Shown here: piece after piece, positions 8,005 through 16,250 of the stretch
How positions within the stretch are numbered: the first letter of the stretch is position 1
Layout of the letters: each line of letters begins with the position of its first letter
Assembly: GCA_902493345.1 (NCBI GenBank)
Contig: CABUPM010000005.1
Coordinates: forward strand, 1 to 49,118
Source of the DNA: an uncultured Eubacteriales bacterium
Lineage (GTDB): Bacteria > Bacillota > Clostridia > Lachnospirales > Bianqueaceae
Direction of reading: 5' to 3'
Length of the DNA stretch: 49,118 bases
Translations under genes and position numbers: made by a program
Notes under the pieces: generated by a model
The model's database searches: none
The model's input: the letters and a program-made list of their open reading frames with translations, nothing else
Told to the model about the DNA's origin: nothing

Positions 8005-9000
8005 TTATTTCATTGCTTTTTGCGCGATCTCTGTATTGGCAATGGCACTGTACTCCAATGTGCCGGAATACTGTCCCGCCTCCCGAAGGATCTCTTCGAT
8101 CAGCCGCAATGCTTCTTCTGTAAAGATCGGATCTGTTTTCCAGGTATCCTGTGCCTGATACCGCTCAATGATCTGTGTCAGCGCTTCCATCTGCGTCTCC
8201 GCGAACTGCGGGTGGATCACCTCCGCGATCTCCTGCGCACTATGCTGTGCTACCCACTGCTGGCCCTGATAGATCGCGTTGGTAAATCCCTGAATCAGCT
8301 CCGCCTTATCCGCCAGAACGGATTCGGTCGTCATATATGCCGTATACGGCACATATCCGGACTCCACTCCCAGGGATGCCACCACATATCCATTGCCGTC
8401 GCTTTCCAACGTCGTCGCACCCGGTTCAAATTCCGTCGTATATTCCCCGGTTCCCGCTACAAAAGCCCCGGCGGTCGCCGAAAGATCCAGATTGGTGATG
8501 ATCTCCAGATCCCTCTCCGGATCCAGGCCGTTTTTCTTAAGCACGTATTCCAGCACCATCTCCGGCATTCCGCCCTTTCGGCCTCCTATAACGGTCTTCC
8601 CCTTGAGATCCATCCACTGAAAATCCGGATCCGCTTCGCGCCCAATCAGGAAGTTGCCTGCACGCTGTGTCAGCTGCGCGAATACGACCGGTACATCCTC
8701 CCTTCCCTCCGCATGGACATAGACCGCTGCTTCTGTCCCGCACAGCGCGATATCCGCATTGTGCGACAAAACCGCTGTCATCGACTTATCCGCGCCGTAG
8801 CCTACATCAACCTGCAGATCGATCCCTTCCTCCTGGAAAAATCCCAGCTCCATCGCCACATACTGCGGTGCGTAAAACACCGAATGTACCACTTCGTTGA
8901 GCACCAGCTTCCGCGTTTGTGTCTTCTGCCCCTGAACACAGGCACAGAGCATCATTGCCAGCATGCATACCACCGTAAATCCTGCCACTACCTTCTTCAT
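8005..9000 (-). CDS. NitT/TauT-type ABC transporter substrate-binding lipoprotein (NMT1/THI5-like)
   Basis: A 331-residue lipoprotein. The first 20 residues form a signal peptide ending in LCAC, with C21 as the lipidated Cys. The mature part (HSVFYAPQYVAMELGFF, GGADKS-like VGYGADKSM, DLKGKTVIGGRKGGMPE) matches periplasmic-binding proteins of the SsuA/TauA/THI5 group, which bind sulfonates, nitrate, pyrimidine precursors or similar small molecules. GGAGG lies before ATG 9000. It sits 60 bases after the ABC-2 permease gene on the same strand and may share its transcript. Its natural partners, an SsuB-type ATPase and SsuC-type permease, are at 14661-16209 on the opposite strand. The ligand is unknown. 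Confidence 0.88.
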   Translation of the reverse strand: MKKVVAGFTVVCMLAMMLCACVQGQKTQTRKLVLNEVVHSVFYAPQYVAMELGFFQEEGIDLQVDVGYGADKSMTAVLSHNADIALCGTEAAVYVHAEGREDVPVVFAQLTQRAGNFLIGREADPDFQWMDLKGKTVIGGRKGGMPEMVLEYVLKKNGLDPERDLEIITNLDLSATAGAFVAGTGEYTTEFEPGATTLESDGNGYVVASLGVESGYVPYTAYMTTESVLADKAELIQGFTNAIYQGQQWVAQHSAQEIAEVIHPQFAETQMEALTQIIERYQAQDTWKTDPIFTEEALRLIEEILREAGQYSGTLEYSAIANTEIAQKAMK

Positions 9001-9060
9001 CGTATTCCTCCCGGAATCATTACAGGATCAGTGTATGTGCCTGGGCTACAATGGGTTCCG

Positions 9061-10650
9061 TTACTGCAGGCTCTCGAAGATCCGCGCTCCCCGGGTCATC
9101 AGCCACCGCATCAGCAGAACGCAGCCGACGGCCAAGAGAACACACAGACACAGGATATAAACCAATGCGCTGATAGAGTTGTACAGCAGCGCATAGAGTC
9201 CCGCCAGCAGCAGGATGATCGCCCATCCTCCCAGCAGCGTAATCATAACCGGTGCGCTCTGCTTAACTGGTATCATCTCATTGCTCCAATGCAGATTCGG
9301 CATCTTCAGATTGAGCGCCAATCCCATGGCCGCCATCCACAAAATAAACAGGCACACGGCCATCGGAATCAGCAGCGCCTCTGCCAAATTCGGCCGCAGG
9401 AGCCACAGCGCCGCCGCGATCAGCGGGATCGCCGGAATCCCTGTCAGGATCCAGTGCATCTGCAGCTTCGCCATCAGTATCTGCCTGGCAGATATCGGGC
9501 TGGACTGCAAAATCCACAGGTTTTTCCCCTCCAATGAAATGGACGGCGCCGTCATGTTGTTCATCGTTGCTATAAGGCAGATCCCCCCGATTGCCATTAG
9601 CGGCAGCAATTCTGCCGGGAGTATCTGAAGAACCGGACGAATCGAGTCGGCTTTCCAGAGGAGCATTACTGCTGCCACCAGCATCAGGATGATCCCGATC
9701 CCGCAGTTCAGCATATAATTGGCACTGCCTGTAAAGCGTTTGAATTCCTTACGCAGCAGCGCCCGGCCGACAGAACCCGCCTTTGCCTTCCGTTCTTTAT
9801 AGGTGTTTTTGGTCCCGCCCCGATTGGCCGTCGCCAACCGCAGAAAGCTCCTGGACAGCACGATATAAGTAAGTGCTGTCAGCAGCGCATTGATCGCCGT
9901 AAATATCAGCATGGACAGAAAGTTACCCTGTGCCGCCAGACCCATATGATACAGTGGGTATACTATGTTTTTCAACTTCTCTCCCACCGCGGCCGCGTTT
10001 TGAAGGATGATCTGCAGTATAGAATACGCCCTTCCGTAAATGTAATAGTAGGCGGCAATAAATATAAGGGACAGGCACACGACGATCATGTTCTTGCTCC
10101 GTATCCTGGAGGCCACCATCGCTACCACCCACCCGAGAACCGCAGACAGCACCAGGATAAAAAAGGACAGTACAATCGGGATTAGCAGCACCTGTAAAGT
10201 CCCTAACAGCGAAAACGGCGCGAATATAAACCATATAATAACTGTCGGGATCATGACCGTCAGTTCATACATCAATCCCATCGCGTATACGCCGGACAAA
10301 CGAACCAACAGGATGTGCGGTACCGGAATCGGCATGGACAGCAGCAGATCATTATCCTTGGCCTGATACAGCGAGCTGTATGTGTTGAATACGCTGCCGA
10401 ATACGCCGAGGAATATCGCGATCATTCCCATCAGGCACCAGTAGAGCCATCCCACACCGGCTGCCAGAAACGGCTCGCAGAGCAAGACCGCCACCGCGCC
10501 AAACATAACTTCAAGGACGCCAAAGATCAGCAGATACAATACCACATATCCCGCGATCCCCCCGGAGGTGCGGATTTTCCCGGACTTTTTATCCTGATAA
10601 AGCCATGAGAAAACCTCCATCATCTGCTTTCTGAACAATGCCCGCATCAT
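9061..10650 (-). CDS. ABC-2 type exporter permease, large form
   Basis: A 529-residue membrane protein with about 12 predicted helices, starting MMRALFRKQMM. It contains two similar halves, each beginning with a cytoplasmic basic segment (KQMMEVFSWLYQDKKSG and RALLRKEFKRFTGS), as in the large bacterial ABC-2 permeases of the YthQ-like type. ATG 10650 is chosen because GGAGGG lies just upstream and the ATPase stop overlaps it (ATGATG). The open frame extends further upstream but there it reads through the ATPase gene. With the ATPase at 10647-11357 it would form an exporter of unknown substrate, possibly a peptide or lipid. Confidence 0.83.
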   Translation of the reverse strand: MMRALFRKQMMEVFSWLYQDKKSGKIRTSGGIAGYVVLYLLIFGVLEVMFGAVAVLLCEPFLAAGVGWLYWCLMGMIAIFLGVFGSVFNTYSSLYQAKDNDLLLSMPIPVPHILLVRLSGVYAMGLMYELTVMIPTVIIWFIFAPFSLLGTLQVLLIPIVLSFFILVLSAVLGWVVAMVASRIRSKNMIVVCLSLIFIAAYYYIYGRAYSILQIILQNAAAVGEKLKNIVYPLYHMGLAAQGNFLSMLIFTAINALLTALTYIVLSRSFLRLATANRGGTKNTYKERKAKAGSVGRALLRKEFKRFTGSANYMLNCGIGIILMLVAAVMLLWKADSIRPVLQILPAELLPLMAIGGICLIATMNNMTAPSISLEGKNLWILQSSPISARQILMAKLQMHWILTGIPAIPLIAAALWLLRPNLAEALLIPMAVCLFILWMAAMGLALNLKMPNLHWSNEMIPVKQSAPVMITLLGGWAIILLLAGLYALLYNSISALVYILCLCVLLAVGCVLLMRWLMTRGARIFESLQ

Positions 10651-11357
10651 TGCTCTCCCTCCAGCTCCAGAAACACATTTTCCAGAGAAGTGTCTCCCTT
10701 GACCTCTTCCATTGTCCCGGACCGGATCAATTTTCCGGCTTTGATGATGGCGATTTTGTCGCAGAGCTTTTCCGCCACTTCCAGAACATGCGTCGAAAAG
10801 AAAATCGCGCTGCCGCTGTCGCAGATCTCCCGCATGATGGTTTTCAGCAGATGCGAAGCCTTGGGATCCAGTCATACAAAGGGTTCATCCATGATGATCA
10901 GCTTCGGCTGATGGACCAATGCGGCAATGATCGCCAACTTCTGCTTCATTCCATGCGAATACGCCGAGATCGGCTGTGCCAGATCCCCGGTCAGTTCAAA
11001 GGCATCTCCGTAGCCGCGGATTCTACTCTCCCGTTCCGAAGCGCTGATACCGAAAATATCCGCCACAAAATTCAAATACTGAATTCCTGTCATAAATTCG
11101 TACAGATCCGGATTGTCCGGAATATATGCGATCTTCTTTTTGCATTCCAATGGATGCTCCTTCATGGATACGCCGTCCACCAGGATTTCACCGCTGTCAT
11201 ACTGCAAAATACCACAGCAGGACTTCAATGTCGTCGTCTTACCGGCTCCGTTATGACCGATAAACCCATAGATCTCTCCCGACTGAATGTGAAGGGATAG
11301 ATCATCCACCGCCTTTTTCTCGCTGTAGATCTTGGTTAAATGTTCGATTCTCAGCAT
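10647..11357 (-). pseudogene. ABC transporter ATP-binding protein with in-frame TGA stop
   Basis: The full frame is 236 codons. It has Walker A (GHNGAGKTT), a signature region written YSHGMKQKLAI, Walker B (LIIMDEP), and an H-loop (FFSTH). At 10872-10874 (plus coordinates) a TGA replaces the codon that in nearly all relatives is Gly of the D-loop (FVGLDP); the very next codons restore LDPKASHLLKTIM. A single base change from GGA to TGA explains it. As written the protein stops after FV, losing the D-loop and H-loop, so it should be inactive. AAGGAG precedes ATG 11357. The downstream permease is intact. Other genes here use TGA as a normal stop, so the code is standard. This is either a sequencing error or a fresh nonsense mutation. 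Confidence 0.87.
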
Positions 11358-11386
11358 TGTTCTCTTGCTCCTTTTTATATTTTTAA

Positions 11387-11887
11387 TCAGGGCTGCACAG
11401 GAGATGAGATCAATGCGACCTGTCTCACCTTCCGGCCGTCCTCCGCTGTTTTCCGCATATACTTTGTCATGACTCCGCCGATCTCCGCAAGAAAATCCGA
11501 AAACTCCTGATCCGTAAGAGTTAAGGTACATCCGCTTACCGTCAGCATATCTCTGTGCGGATCCGGCTGCTCCTGTGCGAAATACCTTGCGAATGCCGCG
11601 CTGATTCCCATCAGTATCATTTGGATTTTACTGCCGTCTGTATCGTCCAACACCAACATGCTTCTATTGAGCTTATATACGCTTTCGACAGTTCCTCGGA
11701 TTCGGTTCTCATCCGCAACGGCAAGCACCCCATTGTCGGCCAGTATTTTCACATGACGGTACAGACTTGCTCCAGGAACATCCGGCAGCGCCTTCTTGAT
11801 TTCTTTTACCGTGCCTGTCTCATGTACCAACAAATATTGAAAAATCCGCTGCCGAACAGGATTCATGAGCACTTCCACCAATTCCAT
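11387..11887 (-). CDS. Helix-turn-helix transcriptional regulator (ArsR-like winged helix)
   Basis: A 166-residue protein. The first 80 residues (LMNPVRQRIFQYLLVHETGTVKEIKKALPDVPGASLYRHVKILADNGVLAV) form a winged helix of the ArsR/HTH_20 kind; the C-terminal part is helical with no clear ligand motif. It is first in the operon with the ABC-2 exporter and likely controls it; such regulators often respond to the exporter substrate. A near-perfect promoter lies upstream (11926-11953). ATG 11887 has only a close AAGGA; the ATG seven codons in is an alternative start. Regulatory target is inferred from position. Confidence 0.83.
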   Translation of the reverse strand: MELVEVLMNPVRQRIFQYLLVHETGTVKEIKKALPDVPGASLYRHVKILADNGVLAVADENRIRGTVESVYKLNRSMLVLDDTDGSKIQMILMGISAAFARYFAQEQPDPHRDMLTVSGCTLTLTDQEFSDFLAEIGGVMTKYMRKTAEDGRKVRQVALISSPVQP

Positions 11888-11925
11888 TCCTTATATCTTC
11901 ACTCCTTTTATTATTCTCTTTTTAT

Positions 11926-11953
11926 ATTATATTCTCATTTTTGATAATGTCAA
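11926..11953 (-). promoter_or_regulatory. Consensus promoter of the HTH-ABC exporter operon
   Basis: On the minus strand TTGACA (11953-11948) and TATAAT (11931-11926) are 16 bases apart. Both hexamers are perfect, so the operon is strongly transcribed unless repressed; the HTH protein may bind here. Confidence 0.85.
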
Positions 11954-11983
11954 TATATTCTTACGCTTTTATTGTCAAAATGA

Positions 11984-12013
11984 AAAGAGGACACGGTACT
12001 TTACCGCATCCTC
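11984..12013 (-). terminator. Terminator after the second MATE gene
   Basis: On the minus strand the arms GAGGAtgCGGTA and TACCGtgTCCTC, with an AAG loop, are followed by TTTTC. Confidence 0.75.
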
Positions 12014-12028
12014 CTGACATTTTTCTAT

Positions 12029-13390
12029 TTATGTCGTGCTTGGACTCGCATCCTCCTGACTGCGAATCGTTCTCCACTTCTTCGTCAGGAAGAACGCCAT
12101 CATTCCCAGCATTCCGCAGGTATAGCTGATTGGGAAACTTGCCACAATGCTGATTCCGCCCACACAGCCCGCGATCAGGTACGCTACAGGAATACGAACC
12201 ACCCACAGCATCATGATATTTACTATGGTGGGGTACCTCACTTCTCCGATACCGTTCACAAAGCTGAGCATGGCGCTGAATACCGCGAACACCCATGAAA
12301 ACGGCATATTGATAATGATATACTGTACCGCCATCTCCAGCACTTCCGGATTCTGCGTGAAGAGACGCAGCAGCGGCTGACAGCACAATGTCAGCAGAAG
12401 ACCTGCCGCCGCCGTAAAAACTCCGGAATAAAAGGGTATACAGCGTGCGCCCTTGCGAAGTCTTTTATATTTTCCTGCGCCGATATTCTGTCCCGCGAAT
12501 GTCGTCGCCGCCGATGAGAAGGAGTTGATTGCCACACTGGCGATTCCCGTCAAACGTCCTCCGACCGAGCAGGCCGCGATAAAGACCGCTCCCTGCGCGT
12601 TGATCAGCGTCTGCATCAGAATATGCCCGATAGAATAGATCGAATTGTTCAGGCCCAGCGGCAAGCCGATCTTAACGATCCGTCCCAGCGTCGCCTTATC
12701 CACCTTCTGGGGCAGCAGAGAAAACTCCAGTTCAGGATACCGTTTCTTGATATAAAATATACTGCACAGCCAGGAGCAAAACATCGCGATTCCTGTCGCC
12801 AGCGCCGCTCCTGCCACGTCCATCTGCAGCACAGCGACAAACACCAGATCGAGCACAATATTGACCATACAGGAGATGAACAGGAAAATCAGCGAAGATT
12901 TGCTGTCTCCGAGGCCCCGCAGAATACCCGCATTCATATTATAGCCCATATTGCCCAATGTGGCCATGAATATGATATTCAGGTAGGACACACAGTAGTC
13001 CCACACATCGTCTGGCACATTCATCAGCTTCAGGATCAGCGGTCCTATGAAAAAGCCCAGTATCGACAGCGGAATCGCGCACATATACAAAAAGGAGATA
13101 GCCGTAGCTACGGTATTTCGCATATTCTTTATATCTCCGCTTCCTGTATACTGTGCTGTCAGGATCGAGACTCCCGTTCCCAGTCCCATAAAGATACACA
13201 GGAACAGCTCCACCGGCTGCCCGCTCGTGCCCACGGCCGCCAGGGACTGTGTGGACGCGAAGTTCCCGATGACCAGCAAATCTATGGTATTATAGAGCTG
13301 CTGCAGGACATTGCCCAGACAGATCGGCAACGCGAAGAGTATGACTCTCCGCATGATCGGTCCCTGTGTCATATCAATATTTCTAGTCAT
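12029..13390 (-). CDS. MATE family efflux transporter
   Basis: A 453-residue, roughly 12-helix protein beginning MTRNIDMTQGPIMRRVILFALP, then NVLQQLYNTIDLLVIGNF, which is the standard opening of the Clostridia MATE subgroup often annotated as DinF/NorM-like. Length is typical. It would export organic cations or metabolites by ion antiport; the substrate is unknown. GAGGAAA lies 8-9 bases before ATG 13390. It lies 24 bases after the DUF362 gene on the same strand and is probably cotranscribed with it. Confidence 0.93.
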   Translation of the reverse strand: MTRNIDMTQGPIMRRVILFALPICLGNVLQQLYNTIDLLVIGNFASTQSLAAVGTSGQPVELFLCIFMGLGTGVSILTAQYTGSGDIKNMRNTVATAISFLYMCAIPLSILGFFIGPLILKLMNVPDDVWDYCVSYLNIIFMATLGNMGYNMNAGILRGLGDSKSSLIFLFISCMVNIVLDLVFVAVLQMDVAGAALATGIAMFCSWLCSIFYIKKRYPELEFSLLPQKVDKATLGRIVKIGLPLGLNNSIYSIGHILMQTLINAQGAVFIAACSVGGRLTGIASVAINSFSSAATTFAGQNIGAGKYKRLRKGARCIPFYSGVFTAAAGLLLTLCCQPLLRLFTQNPEVLEMAVQYIIINMPFSWVFAVFSAMLSFVNGIGEVRYPTIVNIMMLWVVRIPVAYLIAGCVGGISIVASFPISYTCGMLGMMAFFLTKKWRTIRSQEDASPSTT

Positions 13391-13414
13391 CTGTATATTT
13401 CCTCATTTCGGCGC

Positions 13415-14536
13415 TTAAATCCGCTTCAGCTCATACGCTCTTGTCCCCAGACCGATCTTCTCGCCCTGTTCCAGCGTTGCCTTCCATTCTATGTTCGGAT
13501 TGGAATCCTTAAAGTGATCATGATGGCAGTGCCACCCCGGCTGTGCCAGATGCTCGCCCAGCTGACTGTTCGCAATCGGAGTCGCCCGCAGACAAGCGTC
13601 CGCGCAGGCCTGATCCAGCGCGATCGGATCGAAACTGGCAAACATTCCGATATCCGGCAGGATCGGCGCGTCGTTCTCTCCATGGCAATCACAATTGGGG
13701 CTGATATCCTGTACCAGCGCAATGTGGAAGCACGGTCTTCCATAGCAGACCGCCTGCGCATATTCCGCCATCTTGCGGTCCAGCAGCTCATTGGCACTGT
13801 CATTGGGATTATAAACCGCGTCGAAACTACAGGCTCCGATACAGCGGCCGCACCCCTTACATTGATCGTAATCAATCACAGCCTTGCCGTTGGGATAACG
13901 GATGGCATCACTTCCGCACTCCTTTGCGCAGCGGCGGCATCCGCGGCACAGTTCCTCCTGAATCGCCGGCTTACCGCTTGTATGCTGCTCCATCTTACCG
14001 GCCCGGCTGCCGCAGCCCATACCTATGTTCTTGATCGCGCCGCCGAAGCCTGTGGATTCATGTCCCTTAAAATGCGTCAGGCTGATAAAAACATCGGCGT
14101 CCATAATCGCCCGGCCAATCTTGGCCGTCTTGCAGTACTCGCCGTTGACTACCGGCACCTCGATCTCATCCGTACCGCGCAGGCCGTCGCCGATGATGAT
14201 CTGACATCCCGTCGTAATCGTGTTGAATCCGTTGAGATTCGCGCAATCCAGATGCTCCAGCGCGTTCTTGCGGCTGCCCGGATACAGCGTATTACAGTCG
14301 GTCAGGAACGGCATTCCGCCCTGCTTTTTACATAGATCCGCCACTGCCTTCGCGTAATTGGGACGCAGAAACGCAAGATTGCCCAGCTCTCCGAAGTGCA
14401 TCTTGATCGCCACGAACTTACCGTCCATGTCAATCTCACGGATGCCTGCGGCAAGACAGAGTCTCTGCAGCTTATCCAGTTGGCTTGTACCTACGGAACA
14501 ACGAAAATCTGTAAAATATACCTTTGACTTCTCCAT
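13415..14536 (-). CDS. DUF362 domain-containing iron-sulfur protein
   Basis: A 373-residue protein. The N-terminal two thirds match DUF362 (VAIKMHFGELGN, FLTDCNTLYPGSRKNA, FKGHESTGFGGAIKNIGMGC). Inserted near the C-terminal third are two 4Fe-4S ferredoxin motifs: CRGCRRCAKEC and CKGCGRCIGAC. These proteins are common in anaerobes and are thought to transfer electrons, but the reaction is not established. A GTG-started longer frame exists, but GGAGGG seven bases before ATG 14536 decides the start. The extended -10 TGGTATACT (minus, 14567-14562) is a likely promoter. Confidence 0.87.
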   Translation of the reverse strand: MEKSKVYFTDFRCSVGTSQLDKLQRLCLAAGIREIDMDGKFVAIKMHFGELGNLAFLRPNYAKAVADLCKKQGGMPFLTDCNTLYPGSRKNALEHLDCANLNGFNTITTGCQIIIGDGLRGTDEIEVPVVNGEYCKTAKIGRAIMDADVFISLTHFKGHESTGFGGAIKNIGMGCGSRAGKMEQHTSGKPAIQEELCRGCRRCAKECGSDAIRYPNGKAVIDYDQCKGCGRCIGACSFDAVYNPNDSANELLDRKMAEYAQAVCYGRPCFHIALVQDISPNCDCHGENDAPILPDIGMFASFDPIALDQACADACLRATPIANSQLGEHLAQPGWHCHHDHFKDSNPNIEWKATLEQGEKIGLGTRAYELKRI

Positions 14537-14561
14537 CTCATGACCCTCCACTTTTTTCTTC

Positions 14562-14634
14562 AGTATACCACCGGATCCCTATGGCGTCCAGTCTTTTTAT
14601 GCACACTTTTTAGATCCCAATAATATCCTATACT
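14562..14634. promoter_or_regulatory. Divergent promoter region between DUF362 and the NitT/TauT ATPase gene
   Basis: Minus strand: an extended -10 TGGTATACT (RC of 14562-14567 region) for DUF362. Plus strand: TATACT at 14629-14634 for the ATPase gene, with a poor -35. Confidence 0.5.
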
Positions 14635-14660
14635 ATCTGAAAGCCCAAGGAGGCACTGCC

Positions 14661-15434
14661 GTGGCTACCCTGCTCTCTGTTCACGATCTGTGCTATACCT
14701 ACCATACGCCCAAGGCAGATACTCCCGCCTTGGCTGACCTTTGTTTCTCTGTGGAACGAGGAGAATTTGTCAGCATCGTCGGTCCCTCCGGCTGCGGCAA
14801 ATCTACCCTGCTGTCGCTGCTTGCGGGATTGGAAAAGCCGGAACGCGGCGATATCCATTTCTTTACAGATGCCCCCAACCCCGTCGGGTATATGTTCCAG
14901 CGCGACCATCTGCTGGAGTGGCGCAATATTCTCTCCAATGCCTGCCTGGGACTGGAGATTCGCGGAGATCTGACACCGGCCAGCCGAGAAACGGTCCGTC
15001 AAATGCTGGTTCAGTACGGTCTAGAGGAGTTCATTGATCACAGGCCGTCCCAGCTCTCCGGCGGCATGCGCCAGCGGGCCGCTCTTGTACGCACTCTGGC
15101 GTTACAGCCGGAGCTTCTTCTGTTGGATGAGCCCTTTTCCGCTTTGGATTACCAGACACGCCTCACTGTCGCGGACGACATCTGGCGGATCCTGCGGGAT
15201 TCCGGCAAAACCGCCGTTCTGGTCACCCATGATATCTCAGAGGCCATCAGCTTGGGGGACCGCGTCCTCGTCCTCTCCGCTCGGCCGGGACGGATTCTAT
15301 ACGACATCCGCACAGACTTTGGGGCAGACCGCTCTCCGTTATCCGTACGCAATCACCCCGCTTTCTCTGTCTATTTCCGTCAGATCTGGCATGCCCTGAC
15401 TGAGCAGAAAGGAGTCTCCTATGACACCCCGTGA
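14661..15434 (+). CDS. NitT/TauT-type ABC transporter ATP-binding protein
   Basis: A 257-residue nucleotide-binding subunit of the SsuB/TauB group. It shows Walker A (GPSGCGKST), Q-loop (YMFQRDHLLEW), signature (LSGGMRQRAAL), Walker B (LLLLDEPFSALD) and the H-loop (VTHDISEA). The start is GTG 14661 with AAGGAGG at 14647-14653. Its stop overlaps the permease start by 14 bases. Together with the permease at 15421-16209 it lacks a neighbouring binding protein; the only candidate in view is the minus-strand lipoprotein at 8005-9000. Confidence 0.92.
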   Translation: MATLLSVHDLCYTYHTPKADTPALADLCFSVERGEFVSIVGPSGCGKSTLLSLLAGLEKPERGDIHFFTDAPNPVGYMFQRDHLLEWRNILSNACLGLEIRGDLTPASRETVRQMLVQYGLEEFIDHRPSQLSGGMRQRAALVRTLALQPELLLLDEPFSALDYQTRLTVADDIWRILRDSGKTAVLVTHDISEAISLGDRVLVLSARPGRILYDIRTDFGADRSPLSVRNHPAFSVYFRQIWHALTEQKGVSYDTP

Positions 15435-16209
15435 CCAATATCTCAAAGCCCTGCACGCCCGTGAAAAATGCATTCTATGGGGACGCGTCTCCCTCCTGAT
15501 TCTTTTTCTTCTCCTGTGGGAGATCTCCGCCCGCCTAGGCTGGCTGGATACCTTTATATTCTCCTCGCCCAGCGCACTGCTCTCTACGCTCTTTTCCATG
15601 ATATCAGACGGCTCCATCTTTGTTCATACCGGAATCACATTGTACGAGACGCTGTTAAGCTTTATCATCAGTACGCTATTGGGTATCGCCATTGCCATCA
15701 TTCTGTGGTGGTGTCCCCTGGGACGGGATATCAGCGAGCCTTACTGGATCGCCTTGAACAGCCTGCCCAAGTCCGCACTAGCGCCCATCCTGATCGTCTG
15801 GTTCGGCAATACCACCCGTTCCATCCTGATTACTTCCATCTCCTTAACCATCGTATCCACGATTCTCAGCATGCTGAACGGTTTTCTCTCGGTGGATCCG
15901 GATAAGCTGACGCTGGTTCGTTCCTTTGGAGGCAGCAAATATCAGATTTTAACCAAGATTCTTCTGCCTGCCAATATTCCGGTCCTCTTGAATGTCCTTA
16001 AGGTCAATATCGGCTTGTGCTTGATCGGCGTGATCATCGGAGAATTCCTCTCCGCCAAAGCCGGCCTCGGGTATCTGATCATCTACGGCAGTCAGATCTT
16101 CAAGATGAACTGGGTCATCCTCAGTATCGTAATCCTGTGCTTTCTGGCCGTTCTCCTCTATCAGATCATTCTCTGGGCCGCCAGACGTTATGAGAAACGG
16201 CACGGCTGA
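15421..16209 (+). CDS. NitT/TauT-type ABC transporter permease
   Basis: A 262-residue inner membrane subunit of the SsuC/TauC family with about six helices. The cytoplasmic coupling region (LTLVRSFGGSKYQILTKILLPANIP) is the typical EAA-like loop of these permeases. GGAG precedes ATG 15421, which overlaps the end of the ATPase gene. It would import a small organic ion captured by a lipoprotein such as 8005-9000. Confidence 0.92.
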   Translation: MTPRDQYLKALHAREKCILWGRVSLLILFLLLWEISARLGWLDTFIFSSPSALLSTLFSMISDGSIFVHTGITLYETLLSFIISTLLGIAIAIILWWCPLGRDISEPYWIALNSLPKSALAPILIVWFGNTTRSILITSISLTIVSTILSMLNGFLSVDPDKLTLVRSFGGSKYQILTKILLPANIPVLLNVLKVNIGLCLIGVIIGEFLSAKAGLGYLIIYGSQIFKMNWVILSIVILCFLAVLLYQIILWAARRYEKRHG

Positions 16210-16222
16210 CACGCACACAAAA

Positions 16223-16250
16223 AGGACGGCTGCTACGCCGTCCTCTTTTC
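16223..16250 (+). terminator. Terminator after the transporter operon
   Basis: AGGACGGC (16223-16230), loop TGCTAC, GCCGTCCT (16237-16244), then CTTTTC. It separates this operon from the convergent glycerate kinase gene. Confidence 0.9.

Noticed and set aside
8020..9537. Long plus-strand open frame opposite the binding-protein and permease genes
   Set aside because: No ribosome binding site, composition rich in His/Arg/Gln typical of antisense shadows, and the minus strand has clear families.
10872..10874. TGA read as an amino acid (stop codon reassignment or selenocysteine)
   Set aside because: Several intact genes in the window end in TGA, the lost residue is normally Gly, and no SECIS-like hairpin follows. 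A point mutation or error is simpler.
12006..12060. Direct repeat GCATCCTCCTGAC, two copies 42 bases apart at the end of the MATE gene
   Set aside because: Short, and one copy is part of the terminator arm; no element boundary or target duplication is seen.
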